Shown piece after piece: positions 1 through 7,634 of a stretch of DNA of 50,682 nt. Location of the stretch: the IMG/VR virus record IMGVR_UViG_3300044846_004303, positions 1 to 50,682 of that record. One strand, given 5' to 3'. The notes beneath the pieces were generated by a model. It saw only the letters and a list, made by a program, of their open reading frames with translations, had not been told where the DNA came from and ran no database searches. A program made the position numbers and the translations under genes. Position 1 is the stretch's first letter. Every line of letters starts with the position of its first letter. The DNA is from a virus.

Positions 1-1655
1 CGGAAACACCAACCAATACTCCAACGTTAACTCCAACACCAACCTCAACTGACTTAAGTTCAGTAACTACATTCACAATTTCGGGATGTACCAACTTGAA
101 CGTATTAGTTGCTGACTTAGGACCATCATCTTTAGCACCTGGTGACGTATTCAATCTAACATTCACAGGAGGAACACCAAGTGGATGCTATAGAATTGTT
201 GAAAAGACCGTGGCAACTCCAACAGATGGAGCAACACCACTTCTTTTCTATGTTAACTGTGCTGCATGTGAGGCAACTTTAGTAACACCTACACCAACAA
301 CTACAAGTACGCCAACACCAAGTGTAACTAATACTGGAACACCATCAGTTACACCAACATTAACGCCAACACCATCAACAAGTCCAATACCTGTGACGGG
401 TTATGGATTTAATTTAATTGTATTACCTTACAACTTCCCAAGCACTGGTAATACAATTATGAATCAGGGAGCAATCCAAACAGGAACTACCAACCCTAAT
501 GAATTGACTATAAATGGTAGAGGTATTTATTTCAATTCTATTGATTCTAACGGTATAGATAGGGAAAGTTACTTCTCTCAATTTACTGGACAAAGTATTA
601 CTATTACAATGACACAGACGGGAAGCACTGCAATCTATTCTGGTGACTCACAATCATTGAAATATTGGACAACAACAGGAGATACTGGTTTTGTGTTTGG
701 TACTCAAGTAGGTGTTCCTCCTTTGGGCACTCCGTCAGGAAACGCAGTTTTAATCCAATCAGCAACGACAAATTGGACCGTTGGATTACCTGTTTATATC
801 AGTGCAGAAATTAATGTAGGAGTTACCCCAACGCCAACAGAAACCAGTACAAATACACCAACGCCAAGTGTGACTAATACTCAAACACCATCAGTTACAC
901 CAACATTAACACCAACCAATACGGAGACGACAACACCGACACCAACATTAACACCAACACCTACAAGGACTTCATCAACACCAACACCTACACCAACATT
1001 AACACAAACTCCGAGTCCTACACCATATACAACATTAGCGGGTAGTTTACTATTCAACGGTAGTAATCAGTCATTAGGAATTAGTCCTGGTGTAACTTTT
1101 GGAGCGGGAACATTCACATTGGAGGGATGGTTTTATAATAATGGTCTCTTTAATAATGTGGGAATAGTAGGTTCTCCTGTTACTAGTCCTACAGGATGTT
1201 TGAATTTATATTTTGCGAATGGTACAACAATAACTTCGGACAGAAATGGTGGTGGAGGTTCATTTAGTTATACAATGGGTTCAACCATTACTGCAAATCA
1301 GTGGCATTATTTAATCTATAATAGAAATGCTGATGGAACCACTGCGGTTTATATTGATGGAGTAAGATGTACAGCAACTTCTGTTGATACACTTAATTAT
1401 ACCACTGCAACTGACACTATTGGTAGATTCTACGGTGGATATTGGCCAGGTTATTGGACAAATATGAGAATGACAATTGGAACTGCAGTATATGATTCAA
1501 CTCAAACAACTCAATCAACACCAAGAGGTCCTCTTACATCGTTGGCAAACACCAAATACTTAATGTTGGGTGCTGTGGTGACAACTGATAGTTCAGGAAC
1601 ACAAACCGTAACAAATAATAATGGTGTAACACAAACAAGTGACGAACCATTTTAA
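1..1655 (+). CDS. Thr-Pro-rich fibre/adhesin protein with C-terminal LamG-like domain (5' end outside window)
   Basis: The reading frame is open to the left window edge, so the gene starts upstream; the TTG at 96 is internal. The visible protein alternates compact globular segments with Thr/Pro/Ser stalks (TPTPT runs near nt 3-50, 290-390, 820-1030). From about nt 1040 to the end it resembles a LamG/concanavalin-type jelly roll: an LFNGSNQ-like opening, FTLEGWFY, then a WHYLIYNR strand and a YIDG turn. Such domains bind glycans. The architecture matches the three giant fibre genes at 23-32 kb, so it is probably a tail fibre or virion surface adhesin. The family is known for sugar binding; the virion role is inferred. 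Confidence 0.8.
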   Translation, partial: ETPTNTPTLTPTPTSTDLSSVTTFTISGCTNLNVLVADLGPSSLAPGDVFNLTFTGGTPSGCYRIVEKTVATPTDGATPLLFYVNCAACEATLVTPTPTTTSTPTPSVTNTGTPSVTPTLTPTPSTSPIPVTGYGFNLIVLPYNFPSTGNTIMNQGAIQTGTTNPNELTINGRGIYFNSIDSNGIDRESYFSQFTGQSITITMTQTGSTAIYSGDSQSLKYWTTTGDTGFVFGTQVGVPPLGTPSGNAVLIQSATTNWTVGLPVYISAEINVGVTPTPTETSTNTPTPSVTNTQTPSVTPTLTPTNTETTTPTPTLTPTPTRTSSTPTPTPTLTQTPSPTPYTTLAGSLLFNGSNQSLGISPGVTFGAGTFTLEGWFYNNGLFNNVGIVGSPVTSPTGCLNLYFANGTTITSDRNGGGGSFSYTMGSTITANQWHYLIYNRNADGTTAVYIDGVRCTATSVDTLNYTTATDTIGRFYGGYWPGYWTNMRMTIGTAVYDSTQTTQSTPRGPLTSLANTKYLMLGAVVTTDSSGTQTVTNNNGVTQTSDEPF

Positions 1656-1712
1656 TTTGTAGTATCTTAGAGAAGTTTTAGATATTTATTGGTAAGTAAA
1701 TTACCAAATATT

Positions 1713-1964
1713 ATGAAAAAATTCTTTGCACAGTTGTTTAACGACAACAACACAATTAACGAGAAATCTGTTGTAGGTTTTTTAGCTTTTATTATGATGA
1801 CGGGGTTTGCAATTGCAGACATTGTTACAGGTTCATTAGGAAAAGACTTAGTAATCAACGAATTCATTTTTAATGCGTTCTTATGGTTAGTTTTAGGGTC
1901 TTTTGGAATCGGTTCCATTGACAAATGGATTAATAAAGGAAAAACAGACTCAACAGAAGAGTAA
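1713..1964 (+). CDS. small two-TM membrane protein, holin-like candidate
   Basis: 83 aa. The ATG at 1713 (MKKFFAQLF) is preferred over the in-frame TTG at 1689. Two hydrophobic segments are visible, about residues 20-40 (VVGFLAFIMMTGFAIADIV) and 52-72 (FIFNAFLWLVLGSFGIGSI), followed by a charged tail ending KTDSTEE. Size, topology and position after a fibre gene and before a strong terminator fit a phage holin, but no family signature is recognised, so it could equally be another small inner-membrane protein. Confidence 0.7.
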   Translation: MKKFFAQLFNDNNTINEKSVVGFLAFIMMTGFAIADIVTGSLGKDLVINEFIFNAFLWLVLGSFGIGSIDKWINKGKTDSTEE

Positions 1965-1973
1965 ATTAACTAA

Positions 1974-1998
1974 CCCCCTCCGAAAGAGGGGGTTTTTA
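1974..1998 (+). terminator. intrinsic terminator
   Basis: Stem CCCCCTC / GAGGGGG with loop CGAAA followed by TTTTT. It closes the fibre plus small membrane protein unit. Confidence 0.9.
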
Positions 1999-2009
1999 TT
2001 TATTAGAGG

Positions 2010-2017
2010 TATTTATT
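2010..2017 (+). promoter_or_regulatory. TATTTATT late-type promoter box
   Basis: The octamer ends 14 nt before the ATG at 2032, directly after the 1974 terminator, so it probably starts a new transcription unit. Confidence 0.5.
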
Positions 2018-2031
2018 ATAAAAATAATAAG

Positions 2032-2388
2032 ATGGCAAAGAAAATATTAAGATTAACAGAAAAAGACCTAACTAGATTAGTTAAAAAGGTGGTTAACGAG
2101 CAAACTAAATTTTCATTAGATGAACCACATTATATATTTGATAGAAAAAAGGGAATGGTTGCTTTAATCGAACAAACTCCAAAAATGGTTAGAAGAGTAT
2201 TAAAAAACTTACCACCTAATTTAGAATATTTAGCAATCATTGATTGTGAATTTGCCGATTTTGAGGATATTGATATGTGTTCTTTAAATCAATTAAAAAA
2301 TGTGAATTTGGTTGGTACTGAAAGTAATTTTGAGGAACAAGGATATGACTGTTTGAATAAATGGGATGAAAAGGGCCAATGGCGTTAA
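2032..2388 (+). CDS. N-terminally tagged small protein, unknown function
   Basis: 118 aa. The ATG at 2032 is chosen because the upstream extension of the frame runs through the terminator. The N-terminus carries the clearest copy of the window's recurrent tag: RLTEKDLTRLVKKVVNEQ, an amphipathic helix ending in V-x-E-Q. The remainder has LRR-like spacing (LPPNLEYLAIIDCEF, LNQLKNVNLVG), suggesting a short leucine-rich-repeat-like fold. It is a single-gene unit between two terminators with a TATTTATT box. Packaging into the virion and cleavage after the tag's Glu are inferred. Confidence 0.75.
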   Translation: MAKKILRLTEKDLTRLVKKVVNEQTKFSLDEPHYIFDRKKGMVALIEQTPKMVRRVLKNLPPNLEYLAIIDCEFADFEDIDMCSLNQLKNVNLVGTESNFEEQGYDCLNKWDEKGQWR

Positions 2389-2411
2389 CGATTAATTAAT
2401 ATAATTTAAGT

Positions 2412-2436
2412 CCCCACTCACAAGGTGGGGATTTTT
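2412..2436 (+). terminator. intrinsic terminator
   Basis: Stem CCCCAC / GTGGGG with a 7-nt loop and an ATTTTTG tail, between two tagged genes. Confidence 0.85.
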
Positions 2437-2448
2437 GTTTATTGTAGG

Positions 2449-2456
2449 TATTTATG
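2449..2456 (+). promoter_or_regulatory. TATTTATG late-type box, 4 nt from start codon
   Basis: The octamer ends 4 nt before the ATG at 2461. If it is a -10 element, the transcript would start at or next to the ATG. Confidence 0.5.
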
Positions 2457-2460
2457 TATA

Positions 2461-3495
2461 ATGGATATTCGTACAAAAATAAAACAAGCTTTAATAGAAC
2501 AAAAAAAATCAAAAAAGGTTGAGGTTGGGTGTGATTATTTTCCACAACATACAAACGACTATAGATGGTGTAAGTTTGCAGAAAACAAATTATCAAGAAG
2601 CACTAATAAAATTTCACAAGCTCTAAAAGAATATGTGAGAGATTACTTATCAACATACAAAACAGGTGTTAGGGCAGTAAGATATAACAAAGAACTTGAT
2701 TTTTTTTCTGAAAGGAGGGAAATGGTGATAGACGCTTTGGATAAGTTCAAAACCTCTTGTCCAAAACTTAGAAAATATGTTATTGACAAGATGACTAAAT
2801 TTACAGAACAATATGTAATTTGGAACGAAGAACAACAATATGACCTATTAAACAAATTAAATACAAATTATACCGCCGCAGCATACCTGATTACTTCAGA
2901 ATTACCTGAACATTATAAAACAAATGTATCATTTGAAAATGCTTTAGAATATTTTTTCAAACTTAAAAACAAGGAAGGTGTAACACCGTTTGAAGTGTTC
3001 ATGGGAAAAATTGAGATGGAAAATAAAAAAGAAATTAGAGAAAGAATTAATCAAACCATACAGTATACAACAGATTTAGGTAATCAAATTGAAGATATGT
3101 TTGAAAAATACATTTCAAAACAAATTGGTTCTGAAAATGTCGTAATGTATTCAGGAGATTATTCATTTATGGATATGATTGGCATTGATATGTTAGTGAA
3201 AAATCCTGAAGGTATTTGGGTTCCAGTACAAGTTAAAAAATATGTTGGAGGTTGCGATGATACGACTATCAAATATGCGAGAAAACATATGTGCGAAAAT
3301 TGGTGTGTATCTAATGAATCTAAATATTTTAACATTAGAGTTTATGATGGAGAAAGAATGGTCAAGTCAAAAAAACAATGTAAGACAATAGAGTTAGACC
3401 AAACCACATTCTTAAACGTTCACGGGATACCAAATGACAACAAACAAAATGAGTTTTGTTATTCTACCGATGAGGAAATATTTGGGGAAGATTAG
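2461..3495 (+). CDS. tagged PD-(D/E)xK nuclease-like protein
   Basis: 344 aa. The start at ATG 2461 gives an N-terminal tag-like segment MDIRTKIKQALIEQKK (L-I-E-Q). Residues about 220-300 show a pattern typical of restriction-endonuclease-like folds: an acidic residue in SFMDMIGIDMLV, then a strand WVPVQVKKYVG (Q-x-K in place of E-x-K), and Cys residues further on. Catalysis on DNA or RNA is therefore plausible but unproven. The helical N-terminal half (residues 20-200) is not recognised. If the tag is real, this nuclease would be carried in the capsid and injected. Alternative: a non-catalytic homologue. Confidence 0.65.
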   Translation: MDIRTKIKQALIEQKKSKKVEVGCDYFPQHTNDYRWCKFAENKLSRSTNKISQALKEYVRDYLSTYKTGVRAVRYNKELDFFSERREMVIDALDKFKTSCPKLRKYVIDKMTKFTEQYVIWNEEQQYDLLNKLNTNYTAAAYLITSELPEHYKTNVSFENALEYFFKLKNKEGVTPFEVFMGKIEMENKKEIRERINQTIQYTTDLGNQIEDMFEKYISKQIGSENVVMYSGDYSFMDMIGIDMLVKNPEGIWVPVQVKKYVGGCDDTTIKYARKHMCENWCVSNESKYFNIRVYDGERMVKSKKQCKTIELDQTTFLNVHGIPNDNKQNEFCYSTDEEIFGED

Positions 3496-3504
3496 GAAAA
3501 TTCG

Positions 3505-3512
3505 TATCTTTA
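3505..3512 (+). promoter_or_regulatory. host-type -7 box (TATCTTTA), 4 nt from ATG
   Basis: Near-match to the Bacteroidetes TAnnTTTG box. Only CATC separates it from the ATG at 3517, which predicts a leaderless mRNA. Confidence 0.5.
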
Positions 3513-3516
3513 CATC

Positions 3517-3759
3517 ATGGCAATACCTACTAATTCAAAAACACCAATAAAACCTACCAAATGGGAGGTTGTATACGAAGATGATGAATGTATATCCATT
3601 TGGAGATATAATTCAAAAATAACTACTGCAGGACCTGTAGAAGTTGAACAGAAATATAAGAGAGGTTACGTTCATCCGTTAGATAAGAAAAAGAACACTT
3701 TGGGTGAATTGGCGAAACAGGCGAGAAAAGAATCTAAATTAAATAATTCTAAGTCTTGA
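3517..3759 (+). CDS. small conserved-looking hypothetical protein
   Basis: 80 aa, no recognised family. It has a folded-looking core (KWEVVYEDDECISIWRYN) and a basic C-terminal tail (LGELAKQARKESKLNN). It sits alone under its own host-type box and overlaps the convergent minus-strand gene at 3739-4392 by 21 bp at the 3' ends, so the two transcripts would be antisense there. Confidence 0.65.
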   Translation: MAIPTNSKTPIKPTKWEVVYEDDECISIWRYNSKITTAGPVEVEQKYKRGYVHPLDKKKNTLGELAKQARKESKLNNSKS

Positions 3760-4392
3760 TTCAATAATAGACTTTAGTTTAATTAAAGTTTTTTTGTCTA
3801 AACATTTAATAACATCCGAAGTATTTTCAATTACAAGTCTATCTAAAATAGATTCAGTTTTAATTTCAGTTTCATCAATTTCAGATACATCACCAAACTC
3901 ATAATCACTTTCTTCGTAATTTTCATATTCTGTTGGATGAACATCTTTACTATCCCACATATCCCAATTACCGTCATCTCTTTGTTGTGATGCGGAATCC
4001 CTTACCCAATCCTTGTCATAACAATCAAACTCTTGAGACTTGTATTCAACGTAAGTACAGGTACCATTTGTTTCAAAATGTAAATTGTAACTCTTTGCGA
4101 CAGGTATTTCTAATTGTTCAATCAGTTCCCTGTTATTCATTTGTTTCCTGTTGTTTGCAAAAAGGTCTGCAATGATGTTTTCATTTAATTCTAAAAATTT
4201 TGCAAAAAATTCAACATCTTCTTGAACGGCTTCAATACTAAAATATCTTGAAACTTCTTGTAAAGTAATATAAGCACTTTCAAAACCATCATAAGGGTTC
4301 CCGATAGGAAATTCTTGGTCGACTAACTTTTCAGAAATAAATACTAATTGTTTTTTTGGTAATCTTGAAAATTGACTTTGTTCTGCACCCAT
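3739..4392 (-). CDS. acidic hypothetical protein
   Basis: 217 aa, not recognised. The middle is strongly acidic (about residues 135-180, rich in D/E/Y/W), flanked by a helical N-terminal half and a C-terminal coiled segment (DKKTLIKLKSIIESRL). The start at 4392 is supported by a TATTTATT box ending 3 nt upstream. It is a single-gene late-type unit separated from the next minus-strand operon by a terminator. Confidence 0.7.
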   Translation of the reverse strand: MGAEQSQFSRLPKKQLVFISEKLVDQEFPIGNPYDGFESAYITLQEVSRYFSIEAVQEDVEFFAKFLELNENIIADLFANNRKQMNNRELIEQLEIPVAKSYNLHFETNGTCTYVEYKSQEFDCYDKDWVRDSASQQRDDGNWDMWDSKDVHPTEYENYEESDYEFGDVSEIDETEIKTESILDRLVIENTSDVIKCLDKKTLIKLKSIIESRLRII

Positions 4393-4395
4393 ATT

Positions 4396-4403
4396 AATAA
4401 ATA
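4396..4403 (-). promoter_or_regulatory. TATTTATT late-type box, 3 nt from ATG
   Basis: Reads TATTTATT-AAT-ATG on the minus strand, immediately downstream of the 4406-4431 terminator. Confidence 0.5.
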
Positions 4404-4405
4404 CT

Positions 4406-4431
4406 AAAAAAGGTGGATTTCTCCACCTTTT
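4406..4431 (-). terminator. intrinsic terminator of the 4.4-6.8 kb operon
   Basis: On the minus strand: AAAAGGTGG, 6-nt loop, CCACCTTTT and further T residues, just after the stop of the gene at 4433. Confidence 0.85.
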
Positions 4432-4432
4432 A

Positions 4433-4837
4433 TTATACTGTATGTTCTATTCTCACTCTAACACAATTTTGAGGTAATCTATTTATGTGTCGATAATTGT
4501 TAATATACCCCATCATGTTAGCACTTCCAATTGCATTTGCGGAATGAACTACCACATCTACCACAGGTTTTCCGTCTAACCATTGTTCTACTAACCACTT
4601 GGTGCAATCCATTCCTGTTTTTTCTAAAATGTTATCGTAGTTTAAAGTATAGTTGTGATAAACATTTTTATGCCATTCAGACATTGCAGTGTCCCCCAAG
4701 TCGTGGTCCAAAGAGATTAACTCAATGTTTTCCAATCCAATGTCTTGAATTTTAGATACAAATTGTTCGTAATCTCTTACGATAATCCAATCTTTATCCA
4801 CAGGAGTTCTTACATCATCTAAATAAATTTTAGTCAT
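4433..4837 (-). CDS. cyclic-phosphate processing receiver-domain-like protein
   Basis: 134 aa, one whole domain. Visible signatures are LDDVRTP near the N-terminus, ISLDHDLG in the middle, TGMDCTKWLVE, and VVVHSANAIGSANMM near the end. This pattern matches the atypical receiver (REC) family predicted to handle cyclic-phosphate RNA ends in RNA-repair contexts. The acidic pocket residues (DD, DHD) are retained. It is the last gene of an overlapping operon (ATGA overlap with the gene before it) that also holds a metallophosphoesterase. A role in tRNA/RNA end repair, with the ligase at 34-35 kb, is inferred. Confidence 0.75.
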   Translation of the reverse strand: MTKIYLDDVRTPVDKDWIIVRDYEQFVSKIQDIGLENIELISLDHDLGDTAMSEWHKNVYHNYTLNYDNILEKTGMDCTKWLVEQWLDGKPVVDVVVHSANAIGSANMMGYINNYRHINRLPQNCVRVRIEHTV

Positions 4838-5043
4838 TTTTCTTTATTTTTTTTATAAGATTCATTACCTACAATTTGATATGCCTCGGCTAAAGACATT
4901 ACCGCACTATCAATAAGTTTTTTAGCTTTTTTTATTTTTTTTGTTAATGGATGACTTACTAAGTGGTCATCTATCATACATGTTTGTACATGTAATCTAT
5001 CCATTAATTCTAAATAATGACCATCATTTATCTTATTTTTCAT
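4834..5043 (-). CDS. small helical hypothetical protein
   Basis: 69 aa, Lys-rich at the C-terminus. It is placed by ATGA overlaps with both neighbours (4834-4837 and 5040-5043), the usual sign of translational coupling. No family recognised; probably all-helical (HYLELMDRLHVQTCMIDDHL; KKAKKLIDSAVMSLAEAYQ). Confidence 0.65.
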   Translation of the reverse strand: MKNKINDGHYLELMDRLHVQTCMIDDHLVSHPLTKKIKKAKKLIDSAVMSLAEAYQIVGNESYKKNKEK

Positions 5044-5336
5044 ATAATGTGAGGATTTATTTTTCGTTCATACCCATCAGGGTCGTAATCATATTCTGCA
5101 CAAGGCCATTCTCTACCTTTATCATCGATAGATGTCCAAATACTACCATCTTCAATCCATTTCCAATCAACACCTTCTTGACCCTCAGGTAAATCTGATT
5201 CTTCAATAGATGTGTAATTACAGTCACATCCTCTCGGAACACAATCATCACAAGAGTATGGGTTATCACCAGAAGAATAGCCTGGCATATACACCCATAC
5301 CGCACGATTACCACATTCACATATTTCTTTAGTCAT
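5040..5336 (-). CDS. small Cys-rich, probably zinc-binding protein
   Basis: 98 aa. The ATG at 5336 (MTKEICECG) is preferred over 5369, which would run deep into the phosphoesterase gene. Cys pattern: C-E-C-G near residue 6, then CDDC and GCDC about 25 residues later, consistent with a zinc-ribbon-like knuckle. An acidic W-rich half follows. It overlaps the phosphoesterase gene by 8 nt upstream and the next small gene by ATGA downstream. Function unknown. Confidence 0.7.
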   Translation of the reverse strand: MTKEICECGNRAVWVYMPGYSSGDNPYSCDDCVPRGCDCNYTSIEESDLPEGQEGVDWKWIEDGSIWTSIDDKGREWPCAEYDYDPDGYERKINPHII

Positions 5337-6009
5337 AATACTCAACGATTTTTTTTTCGTTAACATCAAACTCTAATTTGATTGGTTTGTTTGCATAATC
5401 ATATCTTTCATCAAGAACAGACGCATTTAAGAATTCAACACCATTAAAGGTTTTTTGACCATAAGCACAATGTATATGTCCACAAACATGAATTTTTGGT
5501 TGAACTTCCATGATTCTGTGAAACAAATCTTCACAACCAACTAATTGTCCTGACATAGTCCAATCTAACATTCCGTGAGCAGGACCGTGAGTGATTAAGA
5601 TATCGGTATTACCAGGGATTTTAGCCCACTTCTCAGCAAGTTTTTCTCCTCTTGGTAGGTTGAATGCCCAATCGTAGAATTCAGGTTGCCAAGGACTACC
5701 GTAGAACTTCACACCATCGATTACAACTTCACTATCAAAAAGATAGATGATACCTTTTTCTTTGAACTCTTCAGCAATGTCAGTATGCATCTCAAAACCA
5801 AAATCGTGGTTACCTGCGATGAAGATTTTATGTTTAAAATCGGTCATAGCAAACCAGTTCAAGAAGTTTGTGATTTCATGGCTCTTACCCATACTTGTAC
5901 AATCACCTGCGTGTACAAGAACGTCACCACTACCCAATATGTTGCCCATCCCCTTACTTGTAAGGTGGTTGTGTTTGTTGTGCGTGTCTGATATAAATAC
6001 TAGTTTCAT
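5329..6009 (-). CDS. calcineurin-like metallophosphoesterase
   Basis: 226 aa, a complete single-domain enzyme. The metal-binding motifs occur in order: SDTH (residues 7-10), HAGD (about 33-36), GNHD (about 66-69), ITHGP (about 140) and GHIH (about 177). This layout fits the MPPED/UPF0046-like subgroup of binuclear-metal phosphoesterases, which act on phosphodiesters or nucleotides. The specific substrate cannot be read from sequence. It sits in the same operon as the receiver-like protein, which suggests cyclic-phosphate or RNA-end chemistry. Coupled by ATGA to the small membrane gene upstream. Confidence 0.9.
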   Translation of the reverse strand: MKLVFISDTHNKHNHLTSKGMGNILGSGDVLVHAGDCTSMGKSHEITNFLNWFAMTDFKHKIFIAGNHDFGFEMHTDIAEEFKEKGIIYLFDSEVVIDGVKFYGSPWQPEFYDWAFNLPRGEKLAEKWAKIPGNTDILITHGPAHGMLDWTMSGQLVGCEDLFHRIMEVQPKIHVCGHIHCAYGQKTFNGVEFLNASVLDERYDYANKPIKLEFDVNEKKIVEYYD

Positions 6010-6161
6010 AATATATTGTCTTTATCGTCTTCTTCAAATTTTCCAAATAAATCTTCTCCCTTATAATCAGGATGATTTTCTTTCATGTAGTCAATTCCTC
6101 GAACCCAAAAGTACGAAATAATTCCGACTACAATAACCATTAATAGATAAACTTTCCACAT
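6006..6161 (-). CDS. 51-aa single-TM membrane protein
   Basis: Short gene translated by hand from the minus strand. The start CAT at 6159-6161 gives MWKVYLLMVIVVGIISYFWV, one TM helix, then a hydrophilic tail containing DYKGEDLFGKFEED. Its stop overlaps the phosphoesterase start as ATGA (6006-6009) and it begins 15 nt after the upstream gene ends, so the spacing fits the operon exactly. It may tether a partner to the inner membrane; function unknown. Confidence 0.7.
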   Translation of the reverse strand: MWKVYLLMVIVVGIISYFWVRGIDYMKENHPDYKGEDLFGKFEEDDKDNIL

Positions 6162-6176
6162 AATTTTTAAATTTTA

Positions 6177-6812
6177 TTAATCCCACCAACGTTCAATATT
6201 TTCCTCCATTAACTTGAATAGTAACTTTCTTGCTCTGTCATGATTAATATGAGAGATATTCATTGCAATAACTTGTTTATCATCTTCACGACCTTTTCTT
6301 TTAAACATACCTTCTCCATTTAACACTCTCTTGTAAATTAGAGGGTATTTCTTAAAATAATCCTCAAAGTTTTCCTCAAGTAATCTCGACTCCCATGAAC
6401 TAAGTCCTGGTTTATCCTCAATATCTTCAAACCAATGTTTTGTCTTGTGATAATCAGAATATTCAGAACTATAGGTCTCTTCTTGAACAAGTTTCATTAA
6501 TCTGACACATGTCATCATAATTTCAGCATCCCTTTCAGACCGCATATGAAACCCCCTACTTCCAATATATTTCGATTGAGCTTTAAGTTTATGTATCATA
6601 ATCTCAAAGATATAATTAGAATCCCAATTTCGGTCTTTCCAAATAACAGGTAACCAATACCAAATATTCTTTATCCCTGTCCAAACGTTTCTATGTAGAT
6701 ACCTACCTTCCTGATTCCACCATAATGGAATAAATTCTAATTTTCTTACAATCCAAGGTTTTTTAGACCTCTCATCATCCCACTCGTCAAATATGTCTTT
6801 CTCTGGTTCCAT
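6177..6812 (-). CDS. hypothetical protein, first gene of operon
   Basis: 211 aa, Trp-rich. Recognisable stretches are WWNQEGRYLHRNVWTGIKNIWYWL (residues about 31-54) and a helical HMRSERDAEIMMTCVRLMKL. Several phage proteins share this tryptophan-rich start followed by helices, but no function is known to me. It leads the operon 6812 to 4433, under a host-type TATATTTG box at 6830-6837. Confidence 0.75.
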   Translation of the reverse strand: MEPEKDIFDEWDDERSKKPWIVRKLEFIPLWWNQEGRYLHRNVWTGIKNIWYWLPVIWKDRNWDSNYIFEIMIHKLKAQSKYIGSRGFHMRSERDAEIMMTCVRLMKLVQEETYSSEYSDYHKTKHWFEDIEDKPGLSSWESRLLEENFEDYFKKYPLIYKRVLNGEGMFKRKGREDDKQVIAMNISHINHDRARKLLFKLMEENIERWWD

Positions 6813-6829
6813 TTTTCTAAATATTTCTA

Positions 6830-6837
6830 CAAATATA
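6830..6837 (-). promoter_or_regulatory. host-type TATATTTG promoter box
   Basis: TAnnTTTG match 17 nt upstream of the ATG at 6812, just after the 6848-6878 terminator. Confidence 0.6.
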
Positions 6838-6847
6838 ATAAAAAAAT

Positions 6848-6878
6848 AAGACCCGACAAAATAAATTTCGCGGGTCTT
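6848..6878 (-). terminator. intrinsic terminator, possibly bidirectional
   Basis: AAGACCCG / CGGGTCTT stem with T runs on both strands (ATTTTTT on minus). It ends the 7.6-6.96 kb unit. Between it and the stop at 6964 lies about 85 nt holding a CTCC/GGAG mini-hairpin but no ORF. Confidence 0.8.
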
Positions 6879-6963
6879 TTGGAAAAGGGATATATGAGAA
6901 CACTCCTTGTGGAGCGATGTGTACCAATAAATATGGTATTAACTTAAAAAAGTCAAGTTTGCA

Positions 6964-7383
6964 CTACTCTGGAAAGTGTTTTTTTACTCTATCTAATAAT
7001 TTTTCATCAAATTTAATTCCATGTCTCTCTTTAAAATGTTTTAATAAAGGTTTTATTGCCTTTATGTTATTATTTCGGGATAGTAATAAGTAAGCACCTA
7101 AGTCAGCATCTAATTCTTCATCTTCATCTCTTGGTCCCTCATGATTTAAAATAACATGTGCAATTTCATGAGCTTCTATGAATTTTAATAAATCCTCGGT
7201 ATTTCCATTTTCTAAAAGAATTTCACCATCAATTAAAATCATATTTTTATTTGGAATCATAAACCCGTAACCATATTCTTCAAATAATGGTATAAGATGT
7301 TCATACTGTGGGTCATCTGAAAAAACAACAAAGATGGTTATACTTGGTAAAAATTCACTATTATAGGATATATGGTCTGACAT
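6964..7383 (-). CDS. HExxH zinc metallopeptidase-like protein
   Basis: 139 aa. The core EAHEIAHVILNHEG carries the HExxH zinc motif (about residues 71-75), and DEDEELDADLGAYLLL follows about 20 residues later with a candidate third ligand (E/D). The layout resembles small M78/ImmA-IrrE or SprT-like peptidases. Such enzymes in phages may cleave repressors or host factors; the target is unknown. It overlaps the upstream gene by 23 nt. Confidence 0.75.
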   Translation of the reverse strand: MSDHISYNSEFLPSITIFVVFSDDPQYEHLIPLFEEYGYGFMIPNKNMILIDGEILLENGNTEDLLKFIEAHEIAHVILNHEGPRDEDEELDADLGAYLLLSRNNNIKAIKPLLKHFKERHGIKFDEKLLDRVKKHFPE

Positions 7384-7591
7384 GTATGTTTTTATTTTTA
7401 AATAAACCCCAAAAATTATTTTTTAATTTTATGATTAATTTTTTTTCTTTTGAATTAGAATATTTTTTTTCCCACAAATAAAAGCACTTCAATGTACAGT
7501 CCATATGACTTTCGTCTCTTGAAGATTCTAATACTCTTAAAACCCACTCAAAATCATAAATTACATTTGCAATACTCGCTTTTATTACCAT
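7361..7591 (-). CDS. small basic hypothetical protein
   Basis: 76 aa, Lys-rich C-terminal half, two Cys. Supported by a TATTTTTG host-type box 11 nt upstream of the ATG (7603-7610) and by overlap with the peptidase gene. No family recognised. Confidence 0.55.
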   Translation of the reverse strand: MVIKASIANVIYDFEWVLRVLESSRDESHMDCTLKCFYLWEKKYSNSKEKKLIIKLKNNFWGLFKNKNIHVRPYIL

Positions 7592-7602
7592 AATTTCCTT
7601 TT

Positions 7603-7610
7603 CAAAAATA
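7603..7610 (-). promoter_or_regulatory. host-type TATTTTTG promoter box
   Basis: Matches TAnnTTTG upstream of the gene starting at 7591, in the spacer after the endolysin gene. Confidence 0.5.
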
Positions 7611-7634
7611 GTATTAATTCTATTAATAACAAAA

